Source: Trichopria drosophilae
Lineage: Eukaryota; Arthropoda; Insecta; Hymenoptera; Diapriidae
DNA: 64,000 bases
Reading direction: 5' to 3'
Assembly (NCBI GenBank): GCA_030407085.1
Contig: CM059585.1
Coordinates: 87,248,501 to 87,312,500 of the forward strand
Shown piece by piece: positions 12,173 to 26,600 of this stretch (position 1 is the stretch's first letter; each line of letters begins with the position of its first letter). Made by a program: the position numbers and the translations under genes. Under the pieces are notes generated by a model that worked only from the letters and a program-made list of their open reading frames with translations, was not told the DNA's origin and searched no databases.

Positions 12173-12790
12173 TGCACGATAACTACATAGATAAAAATGG
12201 TACTCGATGTGTTTTTTCTTTTTCGAATTCTTCACTCTTTTCCGCATAATTTGACAGATTTGGAAGTTGAAAAAAAAATGTTCCAGATGTTTTATTAGAT
12301 TTTGAATTTTGCCTATTTTTAAACTAAAGAAAATACCACACTTCAAAACTCGTATTTATATCGATGTAACTTCGCCAAAGCAATTTGTAAAATTATACGA
12401 TTTGAAAATGTGTTCCTTGTGGTAATTGCGGCATTGCATAAAATAATTTTTAGTCAGTTTTATACCCTCCTCTTTTCTCATACGGGCTGAGGACCGTCAA
12501 CGGCAGAGTTATTTTTTTTTTCTATTCGATCATTTTTTATTTTTTGTCCGCTTTTTGATCGTTTTTTATTATTCTGTACATGTTGTAGATACTTTTTCGG
12601 AAGATATCGAGATGATTTGATGATGTATTTTTTTTAGTTTAAAAATAGGCAAAATTCAAAATCTAATAAAACATCTGGAAAAGTTTTTTGTCAACTTCCA
12701 AATCTGTCAAATTATGCGGAAAAGAGTGAGGAATTCTATAAAGAAAAAAACATCTCGAGTACCATTTTTATCTATGTAGTTATCTTGCAA
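12173..12790. mobile_element. Inverted-repeat (foldback) element
   Basis: Arms of about 160 bp (12173-12332 and 12626-12790) are inverted copies. Shared blocks include CTACATAGATAAAAATGGTA, TTTTCCGCATAATTTGACAG and TTTTGAATTTTGCC. The spacer of about 290 bp is T-rich and non-coding. Confidence 0.78.
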
Positions 12791-14623
12791 CAACGAACAA
12801 AAAATGATTTCCCATTTAAAATCCAATGTTAAATTTCAAGGCGTTTGCCGGAACAGAAGATATTGTTTCTCAGCCTAGGGCTTTCGCTCACGTATTCGTG
12901 TCGCTAAAACCTACTTCTTCCGCACTAATGCATTTCGAATTTCGAAAAATCGATTTTTTTCGATACACCCTATTATATATATATATACTACTTAATTTAC
13001 ATTTACTTAAAAATATTTTTTTCGGTGTAGGACCCGCGAAAGGTTTTGTTGGCGAAATAAAACAAACAATATATCGTTCGAGTCGGAATAAGCTCAGTGT
13101 ACGTTTATTTTTTGGCAAAACTGTTCAGAATTATAAAATTCTTAAGGCAAATATGCTTCATCGCTCGATTTTTCCTGTGTAAAAGTTCGCAGATAGATGC
13201 CTAACATTTATCTAGAGACTAGTTTGAAATTTTTGTCATTCGGTTGAATTTTGAGCTTCGAATTTTTTTTCGGTTCTGATATGAATTTTCCACCAGGTAA
13301 TTTCTTTAAATATTGATCAGTAATTGTACAAAAAATATCGAATTTCGTACAATTACAGATCATCTGTTCATAGCACTTTAAACTTCTCACGGACGTATTC
13401 AAATTTTACACAATCCTAGATGTAAATATTAATACGTATACAATTGTACAAAAAGCCATAGAAAGAACTAAGATGAACATTTTTATAATTGAAAAAAAAA
13501 AGACAATTATTCACTTAATATTGATTTCAACTTTATGATTTTGTTAATCTCCCGTCTTGTCAATCTATTGATTGATATTTCAATTATAAAAATATCCATT
13601 CCCATTCTTTATAATATTTATAATACACCGATTCGACTTATTTAGATAAATTTTCGCTTTTACTTAATTATTAACAATTAAGTATATTAGGGAAAATAAT
13701 TGCATAAAGATTTTAATGTTCAAATCAACATTTCAACGAAAAAAAGCAATTGGAAAAAATGTACAACTAAGTCAATCATGTGTTTTCAATTAATCACACA
13801 AATCACGAATATCTCTTCTCTTTTAACGCTGCGGAAAGATGAGATCGAGTTGCTAAAATAAATCTCTGAGAATCTTAAAAAAATGGACATTAGATGATAT
13901 AAGCTACCAACATCTAATTATATAACTCTGGTGACGACATCGTCACTCGTTCATCACAAGCCGATAGTACATAACGAGGCACTGAAAATATTGTAATTAG
14001 ATCACAAACTGCACGAAGCGAAACAGGCGATATTGCTTGCGTGTATATAAGACATTTAACACTCAACCAAGCGAGCAACTGACTTTTGTCCTAAATCTAT
14101 ACAAAATACTTTAATGTTTCAAATAAATTTACAATTTTTACAGTCTTGATGTTAACGCGTTAGGTCATCGTGGCACTGTTTTTAAAATATAACATTGGAC
14201 TGACGACTCATACAATCATTAAATTCAAGATCATCCAACGAATCTCGTCGAAAAAATATCTTTGCAGCAGTTTATTTGGAGAATTTTTGAAAAAATATTT
14301 TGTACAGTGTTGCAGAGATATTTTTCATGTGGTAAAAATGTCAAGAATGATCTTCAATTCTGGTATGTATTTCATTAAATAAAGACAATTATGCAAATAC
14401 TTAGAGTTCTTTTTTGTTTGCTTAGCATAATATTTGGACTGTAAACAGCAGAAAATCTGCTGCTAACACATTAAGCCATAAAGGACGAGTAGTAAAAAAT
14501 TGTCTTTCATTAATATACTTATACAAATCGCTTACTTAGATTGCATTTGAACTAGAGTATATGTTAACAAATACATAATCATTCTAATTCGTATAAAAAA
14601 ATACTGGCAAGACTTAAAGTTAG
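12791..14623. other. Non-coding stretch downstream of Rab9
   Basis: No supportable gene. A 118-codon opening at 12826-13182 contains no recognisable domain and is probably chance. The part just below 14624 should include the Rab9 3' UTR (minus strand), but I could not fix the polyadenylation site. Confidence 0.5.
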
Positions 14624-17600
14624 TTAATCGCTTCCCGAAATCGGCATACAACAGCTCGAGCGATGGGGTGATTGTTGTTTTGATAAATCTACAGTGTCTT
14701 GAATTAATGGACGTTCCAATCTGGCATCGAGCCTGGCCCATGCTGCGACAGCGGCTCCAAAAGCTGCTTCGACATTGGTTGCATTTTTAGCGGAAGTTTC
14801 TACTAAAGAAGGTTCACCATTTTCCATGCACCATGATTTCGCTTCCTCGGTAGTAACTTGTCGCTCTGATTCTGCAATATCCACCTGGAAATATGAACGT
14901 CTCAATATGTTTTTTATTCAATTTAACAATAATCATTATTTGTTATATATACTACTTTTAATTAAATGTTTATAAAATGTAGGTTTAGATGGAATAACAG
15001 ATCATGCCTGTAAAATCTATGTATTTTATTTTCAATATGAGAAACTGTTTTTATAATAATTTGAATTTATCGGTCAGTTGAAAGCGGCAAAAAGTGGAAG
15101 GCGAATCACATTAATGCAGTAAATGCAATGATAATGAGGAATATTGGACGAAGATAGCTTTAATAACAAAAAATGCCAAGGCTAAAATGGAGAGAAAAAA
15201 CATAAAATTAAAACAATGGGTGAGTGTTCAATACTGGATATAGGAAACGTATTGAGGTGCCAAATGCTTATCATTATCATATTTTTCAATTCCACCTTGA
15301 CTTTTGCATTTTTATTAAATCGCTTTTCCTCCAGTTCCACATTTGATTGCATTTATTATCGATATATTTTGCCCTTCATTTAGTCCTTTGTTTTATATTT
15401 AAGGAGACTCCACCCCTTTTATTATCTCTTTTAACTGACCAATAAAACAAAAGCTGTTTAAGTCCAATTACATTTATTTTCTAAAGGTCGATTACTTTTT
15501 TAACATTTATTGCTCTTAAAAGAGTCAAAATCGAACAGTTTAATAGAGTGATCAAAGGGCATAGAATCATAGTAGTAATTAATGATTTTGATGATTTGGT
15601 TGGTAACAAACATTATTGTGCATGTTCCGATATGTACAACTATAAAAAAATGCATTCGATTGTAACCTAACTAAAAACGCAAGGTTGCAAGTGACGCTAA
15701 AAATAGTAAATGATCTATAAAATATAATGAAAATCTCCGCAAAATGATTTTGACTCTCAAAGCGCGAAATAATATTTTCCAAGAATGTATATTTTTAGTC
15801 CATAACCAACTAAAGTTAACACATTGAGTAAATTCTGTTTCTTACGTAGCACCGATATTCGAGTGGAGCAAATAAAAGGGCATTTTAAAAAAATATGTTA
15901 CGAACCGAGAAAATCACTCATAGATTTTCTGATAAATCCTACACTAATATACTACCGTAACAGAATGTCGTAAAAATTAGGACGTGTCCTGTTATGTCTG
16001 ATTTGTCATTTTGAAGGGCATGGGAGAATAATGTTTATTTCAATAAAACAAGAAATAAGTATATTTGACTACAACCTTGCTCTGGAACATTTGTCCCTCT
16101 ATCTGAATTGTAGCCTGTTATCAAATACTATTAATTATTTTACCCAAATTTCAATCAATGGAAAATTTAAATTACGAACTCTTTTATAAACGAAATCTAA
16201 TTTTTTCAGGCCCAGTCGATTGCAAAAAGGCTTTCATTTAAAAATTCAGTTTTTTCGGTTTAAAAAAAAATGGAATTATCACCTTTTTCCACACCACCAC
16301 AGAAACATCATATATTGTGTGAAATTGTGATTATTTTTCATATCCAAACGTCAACCAATAAGAATTACAGCATTCAAGCCCCGGCAACGAAAAATTATTG
16401 AAAATTTATTTGTTTTATTGTTTCTGAATCCTTATTCTCGACCTCTGTACATCATTACTTATTGCATTATTTTGAATGCTATTGAATTACGTGAAGCTGA
16501 AATGCTTTTAAAAGCTTTGTTAATTGTTTAAATGAGTTTATGTCAACTCTACTGAATCATGCTGTCAAAATGTGAATCATTTTGAAAGTTTTGCATATCA
16601 TAGAAACCATCATGACTTAATCCCTATGAAATCACGCTACATTTCTGTCACCAAGTGAACGCTTATTAATGATTGTACCGGTATAAATGCCGTTGAATTT
16701 TAATAATAATTAATCCCTTGTGTTGATCGTTATTAAATCAAATTTAATATCTATATTCCAAATCTGACCTCCCCCCCCCCCCGCCCCCTCTACTCGTGTG
16801 CGAGGTAGTCAAGAATGTTAGAATGGTAAACAACCTGTGTAGAACACGAATACACGTAAATTTAAAAATTATTTCACCTCAACGAACACCTTGTTCAACT
16901 GAACTTCAACTTCATTACTTTACATCAACCCTGATGATAGGTCGACGAAGTATTGAACTTGGTCACTGCGCCAAAAAAAATTATCCTTTAGTTTTTCATC
17001 AAACGTCGACGTTTCAGACTCTATGGAAAAAAATAGTACATTATGTGCCACGGGCGCAATTGTAGATCTTCGACGATTGTGAAGTTTGTCACCCGAGCGA
17101 AGTGAAGGTAACAATCACATTCTTCGGAGATCGATATGTCGCCCGTGACCAATAATGTAATTATGCAATTAATGCAATAATATAATAATTCGGGGCCGAA
17201 GGTTTCGCCCTAGGCCGAGAAATCGAGTTTTATGGCCGGAGGGTAAAAAAAAAACATTTTTGTCCGCATGTGCCACATTTTTGTACGCGCGATAACTCAA
17301 AAACGGAAAGAGGGATTAAAAGGTAGGTTGGACGTTCTTGTTTGACATAGCCTAACTGACAATGAGATCTGATTAGTTATTGTGGTTGGTCGAAATAGAT
17401 CAAGGAGAGCACGATTTGGCATTTATTTTCTAAAAGGCAACTGGCACAAAAAATGTTTCCGAGATTTTATTTGTAAAATGAACGGTAATGTCGTAAAAAT
17501 TGAATAAAAATAAAAAAATTCGCATGTACGGTACTCTGTACACACTGCAACTCGCGGAAGGAAAAATGGATTTAAAAATTGAACCCAAGCCTTTGTTTGA

Positions 17601-20600
17601 CATAGTCAAACTTAGATTTTGTTATATACTTAAGCGTTCCGTTACTATATTTAAGCGGTGATTTACTACTTTTTTACCTTATGGAGGTCATATGGCAGTG
17701 TTCCATGATTTTGAAATTTTTTAAAATATAACTAATTTCTCTTTTACTCCTATCTAACGATAACATCAATAAAAAAAGAGCCTAACAATGCATCATTGAT
17801 GAAAATAATTTTTTACTTTATTTTATACGTTTTATATCATTGGGGTTGCCAGGGGAGGAGAGGACAACATTGTGAACTATTGTTTCTGTAATTTTGGCAC
17901 TCTTTGATACATACCTGATAACAAAAATAATGTTTAAATAATAGATTGTGCAACTAGGGAGCAAAATAGGTGTTTGTCGACGAGTGCGAGCTTGACTTCC
18001 GAGCGAAGCGAGGACGGCATTTCGTACGTGTCTACAAATACCTGTTCTCTCTTGTTGCACATACTATATTTCATACGAGTGCGTGCTATTATGTTTTTGT
18101 ATTTTGTATTAATTAAAAAAAATATTTTGCGCTCAGAATGCGAGAAACTTATTTTGCTCCCTAGGGAGAGAAAATGCTATTTTGCTTCCGCAATATAGCG
18201 ATCAAAGTAGCATTTTGCGCACAGAGGGTGAGAAGAAGATGATTATTTTAGTCGCTCGATACAGCGCACAAAACTTCAATATCATGTAATAGTACATTAT
18301 GTGCCAAGGGCGCAATTATCGATCTTCGAAGATTGTGAAGTTTATCGCCCGAGCGAAGTGTGGGTAACAATCACACTCGTCGGAGATCGATATTTCGCCC
18401 GTGACAAATAATGTATTTTTTTATCCGATTGTTGTAGGACTCGATAATTCGCGGCCGAAGGTTTCGCCCTAGGCCGAGAAATCGAGTTTTACGGCCAGAG
18501 GGTAAAAAAAGTTATAAAGCCAATAATTTCAATATTACCAATTAAGCCACTGGTATGGATGTTTTGAAAGCTTCTGAATGCTTCATAGGATTCTTATTCT
18601 TATCCAAGGAGTAAGAAAAGATTCAGAAGTGCTAAAGTTTCAATGCTTCTCAATAATTCTTCAGTTCCTAGGATCTGCAGTTATCCCGATAATTTTGCAC
18701 CTCTTATGGTATTACGTATGAAAATAATGCTTTTGTAGTTACAAAATGATATTGTAGGTATGTACCGAATGTTCTTCAAGCTGAGATATAGAAAAATCAA
18801 TGTTTTAATATTTCCGTCCATAATAACTGAATGGTGCTCAGTTTAATGTCACTTAAACTGTAAAAGACTACTTAAGTTTGAAAGAATATTTCAGAGGAAG
18901 CTTTTCCAGAATAAAAATGTTCATGGTATGATGAAATGAGCCATTTATTGTTTCAAATGTAATGGGTTCCCATCAGTACCTATACAAAAATAAACAAAAA
19001 CATGTTTTGCAAAATAAGAATTGCATCGAATAAACTGGGTTTTATGCGAATCACGTACTGATATTCAGCCAATTGATTTTAATTATTGATAGTAATTGAG
19101 TGATCGATGAATGAATTCCATTTCTGAAAGTTCTCCAATCTTTTCTGTATTTTGAGGTATACAAAAATGCGACTGGGGTAATCAAAGGAATTCAAAATCT
19201 GGATTGTCTGCATCAAATAATTGATTTGAATATTTATTTAGGTTAAACATGGTATTCCCTGTGCATTACCTGATATAAAATATTTAGAATATGCTTTCTT
19301 TTTTTCCAGGATTATTTTGAAGTTGAACAGATTTATGAACAAAGCAACTCTCGGTTTCTAACTCTTTTATTTGCAGAACGAATTTTTCGTTATAATTCGG
19401 TACAATGCGTTTTCGATGATTTTCATCGATAGATGGCGCTAGTAGCAATTCGAAATAATGCGTTCCTATATTGTGTTTCCAAAATAGCGTTGATTTTCTA
19501 CACAGATTGCGTTCATATAATTTCGTTCCATTACAATCTCTTATAAATAAAACGAATAAGAAACTTAATTCATTCCCGTATTCTGGCATAATTCTTTGTA
19601 AATGTTTTTCTTTTAAATAATCGTCATCCGATAAACTTTGCGTTGCTCGTTATGCATTGAAAGTTCTTATGAAAATAGTAAATTCAAGATGGCGGATACC
19701 CGAAAATGAATTTAAAAATTACAGATTTTATGTCAAATCCATTGATGTAAAATTTTAGCTACTTAAAGAGATTATCGCAATATATACAGGTACTAAATTA
19801 AAAAATTCAGAAAATATGATCTACCGTTGGCTTCAGATTGTTTAACAATGGACGGGGAACAAAGTTCCGAAAATCAAGACACCGAAAGGCCAAAATTTCG
19901 ATATAACATGGCTCTAGTGTGATTTTCTTCACTTTGTCTTTGAAAATTTCGCAAAAAGAAAGCAAATTAAAATACCTTGGATTCACGCAATATAGAAATT
20001 TTAGCCTTTCGGGTTCCTCGACTTAATAATTAATACGGTTCTATTCGTATATTTTGTCTTCGATTGAAAGATTTTGAATTCTACCAAATACTTCAATTCC
20101 ATTTCTGAATCCAGAAATGATAATTCCTTAATTATTTAAGTGTAATTTAAGTGGAAGAGGGTAAGAATTAAAATAAATTAAAATGTCTAGTTTTCAATAC
20201 TTTGAAAAGTATTCAAATGAATTCAACGTCAATTAGATTTTTTAATTATTCAGGTACATTCGAGATATAAATTTTCAATACATCTACATGGGTTCAAAAT
20301 AATTCAGAATACAAAAAGATTCAAAAAGTTTCAGAAATGTAATTCAGTCATCGTCACTCAAATATTTTCATTTAGTCCAGTAAAATTACAGGAAGAAACG
20401 GCCTAGCCCAAAAAATTGCAACAAAGCCAATTCTTTCGGGAGTCTATCCTAAAAATTATTGAGAAAAACATATCCAAAATCCGCCAAAATCTGCTTTATT
20501 CATTGTTTAAATTACAATTTTGTAAACAAACGCCATTTTCTCGAAAACATGCGAAATTGAAAAAATTACGAGATTAAAAAATTGTTAGTTAAATAAATTA

Positions 20601-23600
20601 AACAAATAGACATTTGTCAATTTTATTATAAAGAATTTTTTTCAAGACCGTTTTCTGACAAATTTGATACAGCCAGTCGATTGTGCGGGAAAAATAACAT
20701 GCACGTCCCGGGTCGACCGAAAATCGACCGAAAATCGACCGTACATCGGTCGACTTGTGCAAAGAATCGACCCAAAATTGTCCGTCAATTGCCCGAATGC
20801 CGACTACGGTCGATTTTCGGTCGATTTTCCGTTGACTTTTACGAACTTGACCGATTAATGCATTTTGATTAGGTCAATATTAGGTCGATTTAGTATAAGT
20901 CGACTGAAAATCGACCCAAAATCGGCATTCGGTCAATTGTCGGTCAATTCTGGGTCAACTCCCTGCACAAGATTTTCGGTCACAAAGATTTTGTCCATGG
21001 CTGTATGAATAAAAACAATGTAAAACTCATAACGGATACATATGCAGCAACTTAACCCATTAACGCCCAAGGGCCACTTCTTCTTGCGTCAATTTCAGTC
21101 CAGTGTTTCGTATCAAAATCGAAGTTAACAAAAATTGAGAGGTACATATCCTACTATTTTCGGGTTCACTCTTCAAGATTCCGAGGTCAAAATTGAGTTT
21201 CATCCATCGGGAATTCCAATATGGCGCCGAATTTGGAAACAATGTCCAGAAAATTGGGAAATATTTATTCTTACCAATTTTTTTCGAGACCTTAGAATAT
21301 TGGAATTCTATTGAAACTCTGAACAAAGGTGAACAAAATACTTCAATTTGAAGGAAAAATTTTACTTTTATACCCTACATCATTCTAACGACCACAAAAT
21401 GGCCGCAACAATGAAAATTTCTTTAAAATTTTTTGGACGCCCTAACTCAAAACTACGAGCTTTATTAAGAAAATGATAAGAATGAAAAGTTCTTAAAATT
21501 TACCGAGAAATGTCACTGAATTTTTTTAGATTTTTTTATGACATTTGGGGATTTTTTTAAAAATTTTTTTTCCAAATTGTAATTTGTTAACGAAAAATTA
21601 TAAAAAAAATTTACTGTATTCTCTAATGAATTCAAAGAATTTTTTGTTTTTTGCATTTTTTTCCAAATGTAGACAGTTTTCGAGAAAAAAATCTTAAGCT
21701 ATAATATTTAAAATTCATTTACAAAGGAGAACAAACTCTTAGAATTCATGAGAGAATACACTAAATTTTTTTCAGTATTTTTCGTAAATAAATTACAATT
21801 TTGAAAAAATTAAAAAAAAAAATTCATTACAAAAATCTAAAAAAATTCCGTGATATTTGTAGATGATTTCTGAGAACTTTTCATTCTTACCATTGTATTA
21901 AAAAAGATTGTTGTTTTTGAGTTAGAACGTTCAGAAAATTTCAAAGAAATTTTCATTGTTGCGGCCATTTTGAGGTCATTAGAATGACGAAGTGTATAAA
22001 AGTAAAATTTTTCCTTAAAATTAAAGTATTTTGTTCACCTTTGTTCAGATTTTCAATAGAATCCCAATATTCTAAGGGCTCGACAAAAATTGGTAAGAAT
22101 AAATATTTCCCAATTTTTTTGACATTTTTTTCAAATTCGGCGCCATGTTGGAATTCCTAATGGCTGAAACTCAATTTTGACCTCGGAATCTTGAAGAGCG
22201 ACCTCGAAAACAGTGGGATATGTATCTCTTAATTTTTGTTAACTTCCATTTTGATACAAAATACTCGATTGAAATAGAAGGAAGAAAAAGTGTCCTTTGG
22301 GCGTTAATGGGTTAAAATAATAATTCTTTATAAAAATTGTAGGAGAAAAAACGATTTTAATATTATCCACCTTATGGGCATCATATACATGACAAGAGAA
22401 GATCGACTGGGCATTACCTATTAAATTTAATATTTTTACAACTGTTATAAATAAACTGATATTGCAACATTCTTTTATCATAATTACATCCATCATGTTA
22501 TTGACACGATATATTGTAGTCTTATAATGCAGGAATGAGTTTGTACACCCGTTATTTGGTTTCTAATTATTTATATAGTTTGTAATTCATATTTAAAAAT
22601 AATGTCTTACATAATTTGTGTGTCATTTTTTACATAGAAATGATTGAGGGTATCAAATATGCCAGAAATCAATAATAACAAAAAATTGTTTACAAACAAA
22701 TTGTTATAAACAATAAAATGGACAAAGGACTATTTGTTTAAATATATTTTTGTTTAACTAACAATTTTTTACTCTTGTAATTTTTTCGATTTCGCCTTCG
22801 TTTTCATAGTACACTGTAAAACATGATGGTGTAAAATTACTTACAGAATTGTAAAATTACAGTACGATTATCCTAAAAGTGTAAAATCACTAGTCGACCA
22901 GAAATTTTACAACTCTGAGCGGTGTAAAATTACAATTCCACTAAAAATTTGACCACTATCGTAGTAATTTTACAACAAAATTGTAAAATGACTCCGATCA
23001 AAGTAGATAATCTACAAGACCCTCTCTGAGCGTAGTAATTTTACTACAGCAAAAGAGTATAATTTCACTACTTTGAAAATCGTACTTTAACTACGCTAGA
23101 AGTGGAAAATTTACACAAGCATTGCAATTTTACAATCTTTCTAGGGGTTTCCTTTCGTTCAGAGTGGGTCTTTCTGATCACCTATTGCCATAGTAATTTT
23201 ACACTAAAATTTACTGCAGTACCATACTACCATTATAAGAGGAAGAAGTTCGGTTATGAACACCCTTTCATTTTTGGCTCATAAATTTTACTCGACTAGA
23301 TATTATGCAGACATATGCATATATATGGATAGCTAGAGACCTTAGTTACCCAGCAATCGAAATTGTATTGAAATGTATTGACTTGGATTAATTTTTCGCT
23401 TTCGAATACGCTATTTGAAATTTTCGAAAACATTCGAATCCAAAAATACTTCACTGTTATTTTAATACAAAAATATGAATCCAAATGAATACATAAATAA
23501 TATCGTTGCCTAAAACTACTAAAAATACTCGAAAAAGGCAAAAGTCGTGAATCCATCTGAATACAAATGAAGATTGAAATGATAATTTTTTAATACAATC

Positions 23601-26600
23601 GAATCCATAAATAATAACAGTTAATTACCGGAATTAATGAATCCATTTCAATACATGACTGAGCAAAATAATGCCTGTTTAATCCAAATGAATTTAAAAT
23701 AAATCAATACAAAAATTAAAGTGTGGTGAATTCATTTGAATACAAATTCTTAATGATTCTTCATTTTAATACAAATTCTTAATGATTCTTCATTTTAATA
23801 CAAATGAATCTATAAAAAAAAATAACTTCCGCTTTGAAGTGAAAAAATATTAAAATTATGTTCATTTCGTAATTATTCATTTCAATTACAAAAAAGTTAT
23901 TTTCGAAAAAAAGCCACAAATGACTTTTCCTTCAAAATTTGGAATGTGAAATGTTTATTTTAAACCAATTTCCAATTACATTTAGCAGTGCTTTGTCGGA
24001 AATGATACACTTTATTTAAGCGTTCAATACACAAGAGTCCAAAAAGTGTTGTACACTTAAATGTGTACTTAAATGAAATGTATTTGTACACTTATTGGAT
24101 ACCTAACTGACACTTATTTTCAAATTTACTCAATATCTCGTAAACGGTATGAGATACGTGAAATCTGATGAAATTTTGCCATGATGTGCGATGATTCAGC
24201 TGACATACACAATTAAAAAATTTCATAATTTTAGAAATCGAAAATTTCGAAAATTCTCGAATCATGTACAGTGGCTTCGAATCATCGCGCCAAGGTAACC
24301 CTGATTTATGTCAATTTCGTCAAATTTCACGTATCTCGTACCGTTTTCAAGATATTGCGTAATTTAGAAAAAAAATTACAATATTTATTTTACCAACAAA
24401 AATATCTACTATCTACATGCATTTGTTCTTTTCAAAAGTCGATAAGCAAATTATTACAAAAATGTAAAATATGGTAATAAATTTAGCAGATTATTTTTAT
24501 GTACACAATATTCATAAATGCGCCACGTTTCAACTATTTGTTAGTTTCGCATCATCTTTTACAGCAAGGAGGTGGTCGAGTGATTACGGCTCGAAGTTGT
24601 TGTGCGGGAGACCAGGGTTCAATTCTCGGTCGATGCAAATTTCTTTTTTCAGTAAATGTATGAACTGGGATTATTTTTGGATTTAAATATATTGCCATGC
24701 ATTAAAATTTTTAATACATTTCAATCCTTTTCAATACTTTTAAGATCAAATAGCGCATTCAAATGTATTGTAATGCATTCAAAATTTTCAATATATTTCA
24801 ATGCATTTCCGTTTTGCTGGGTAACTACTATTGAAGAAACTAAATTGATTTTATTGACTAGAAAATTTTGGTTAAACATTAGTAGAGTTGTCATTTTTGG
24901 CAAACAAAATTTTTTGGTTCGGTTGTGAACACCACTGAAAAGTCTATTAAAAATACGAAAAATGAAGTAAAACCACCCCAGATAAAGAAATGAGAATTTA
25001 TTGATTCCAAAAACAAAAAAAAGAAGAGAAGATGGCACTATTGATACCTAGTATTTTTCATCCTCTTCGCAATGTTTACATTGCCAGTAGCTCTTACGCA
25101 TTTAAGCACACTTCAGGAAAAAGTGAAACAAAAAAAAGGTGGTCGGAGAAAACTTGGAAAACCAAGGATCAATTATAAATTATACAATACATACGACAAT
25201 ATTTTATGATTTGTCAAAAAAAAAGGAGTGTTCACAAATATTGTAGCCACATTAAAACCTCATGAAAAAAAATTTCTTTTGCACATTGTGGTGGCTCTCG
25301 ATATTAAATCACTAAATATAATAAATTTACTTTGTAACTATGCTTTGCACTTTTCTTTTTCTTTGATTAAATTTGATTTGTATGGCTTTTAAAAATACTG
25401 AAAAATAGATTTGTGGTGACATATAAATGTCAGAAAATCAATTTGTTCGCACTACAAGCACAAGCGACTTTTTGCTTTCATGTTTGCAGAAAAGCTACAT
25501 GTAGCGATAACTCATACTTGACATTTGTCGAATTTGATACATTTCTTTTCAATCAAAATGTATGCAGGTTGTCAGGATTAAAACCAATCCGAAATGGGTC
25601 TAAATTTGAAAGTGTAAGATGAAGGAGTTAAAGCTCTCCTAAATTTAGAATATCTACATTATCAAGATAAAACAATATCTTATCCCAGTAAACGAAAAAA
25701 GATTGAAAGGTATTGAAAGGGGATTAATGGAGATTAAAATTTGATTGTTTTTACCTCATTTTGTTCAAAAAAGGTATTGGAATGATTTTTAATCCCAATA
25801 AAGCCCCAATTACGAAAAGAATTTTGACTTATTGAATCCCCTGAAATGTCGTTCTACAAACGGCCATCAAAATGAATTCCAGCAAATACAAGATTTGGAA
25901 TTAAAAAATATCTCATTGAATCTCCTCAAATTCCTCCCATTAAAAACTACCATTCAATACCAAATATGGCATAAAAGAATGTATTACTGAATCCCCTCGA
26001 AATCTATCAATTACCACTTCAAAATTAATTCCACTGTATTCCATATTTGGAATTCAAACTCATTTTAATGAATTCCCTTGAATAACCATGGCCCTAAATT
26101 AATTTTAAATAATAGCTTAGAATTGCAAAAGATATATTATGGATCCTCTTGAATACCAACGATTCCAAACATTAAAACTTATCCCAACGGATACCAAATT
26201 TGGAATTGTGTTCAGTGAATACCGAATTTACTATTATGATAAAATTATTAAAAACATAAATAATGATCATTGAATAGATGCACGAGTTCATAAAATTATA
26301 TGTAAATTAACTTTTATTTCTTATAACAAAAATTTGAAATAACATATTTTCGAGCGCGAAAAGTAGATTAAAAAAATGTTTTGTGTATTTCTGTTATTTT
26401 ATATACACGCAGAAAAAGACCAACTCTTTGTTTCGATTGTTTTTAAAGTAAATAATTCAGTGAAATTTCGCTGTGAATTGTGGTATTTAATGTATTCTAG
26501 CCTGCCTGAATACGTTATTATATAAACACTTAGAAAAATTCTCTACTTTCTGTTTCAACTATTCGTTATTTTTTCATTATTTCACAACAGCGAGTGTGGC

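Larger units (their letters stand above)
23349..24821. mobile_element. TA-flanked CCCAGCA-family element carrying a tRNA-like segment
   Basis: The left end is CCCAGCAATCGAAATTG and the inverted right end is CCCAGCAAAACGGAAATG. TA flanks both sides (23347-23348 and 24822-24823). The inside is made of worn GAATCCATTTGAATACAAAT-like words. It also contains a hairpin (24123-24370) and a tRNA-like segment (24564-24636). No transposase ORF. Confidence 0.7.

Noticed and set aside
12826..13182. 118-codon plus-strand protein gene
   Set aside because: No domain or splice context, an AT-rich repeat-laden region, and another opening on the opposite strand of the same DNA.
17032..18510. LTR retrotransposon
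   Set aside because: The direct repeats lack TG...CA ends, a primer-binding site or any gag/pol coding between them.
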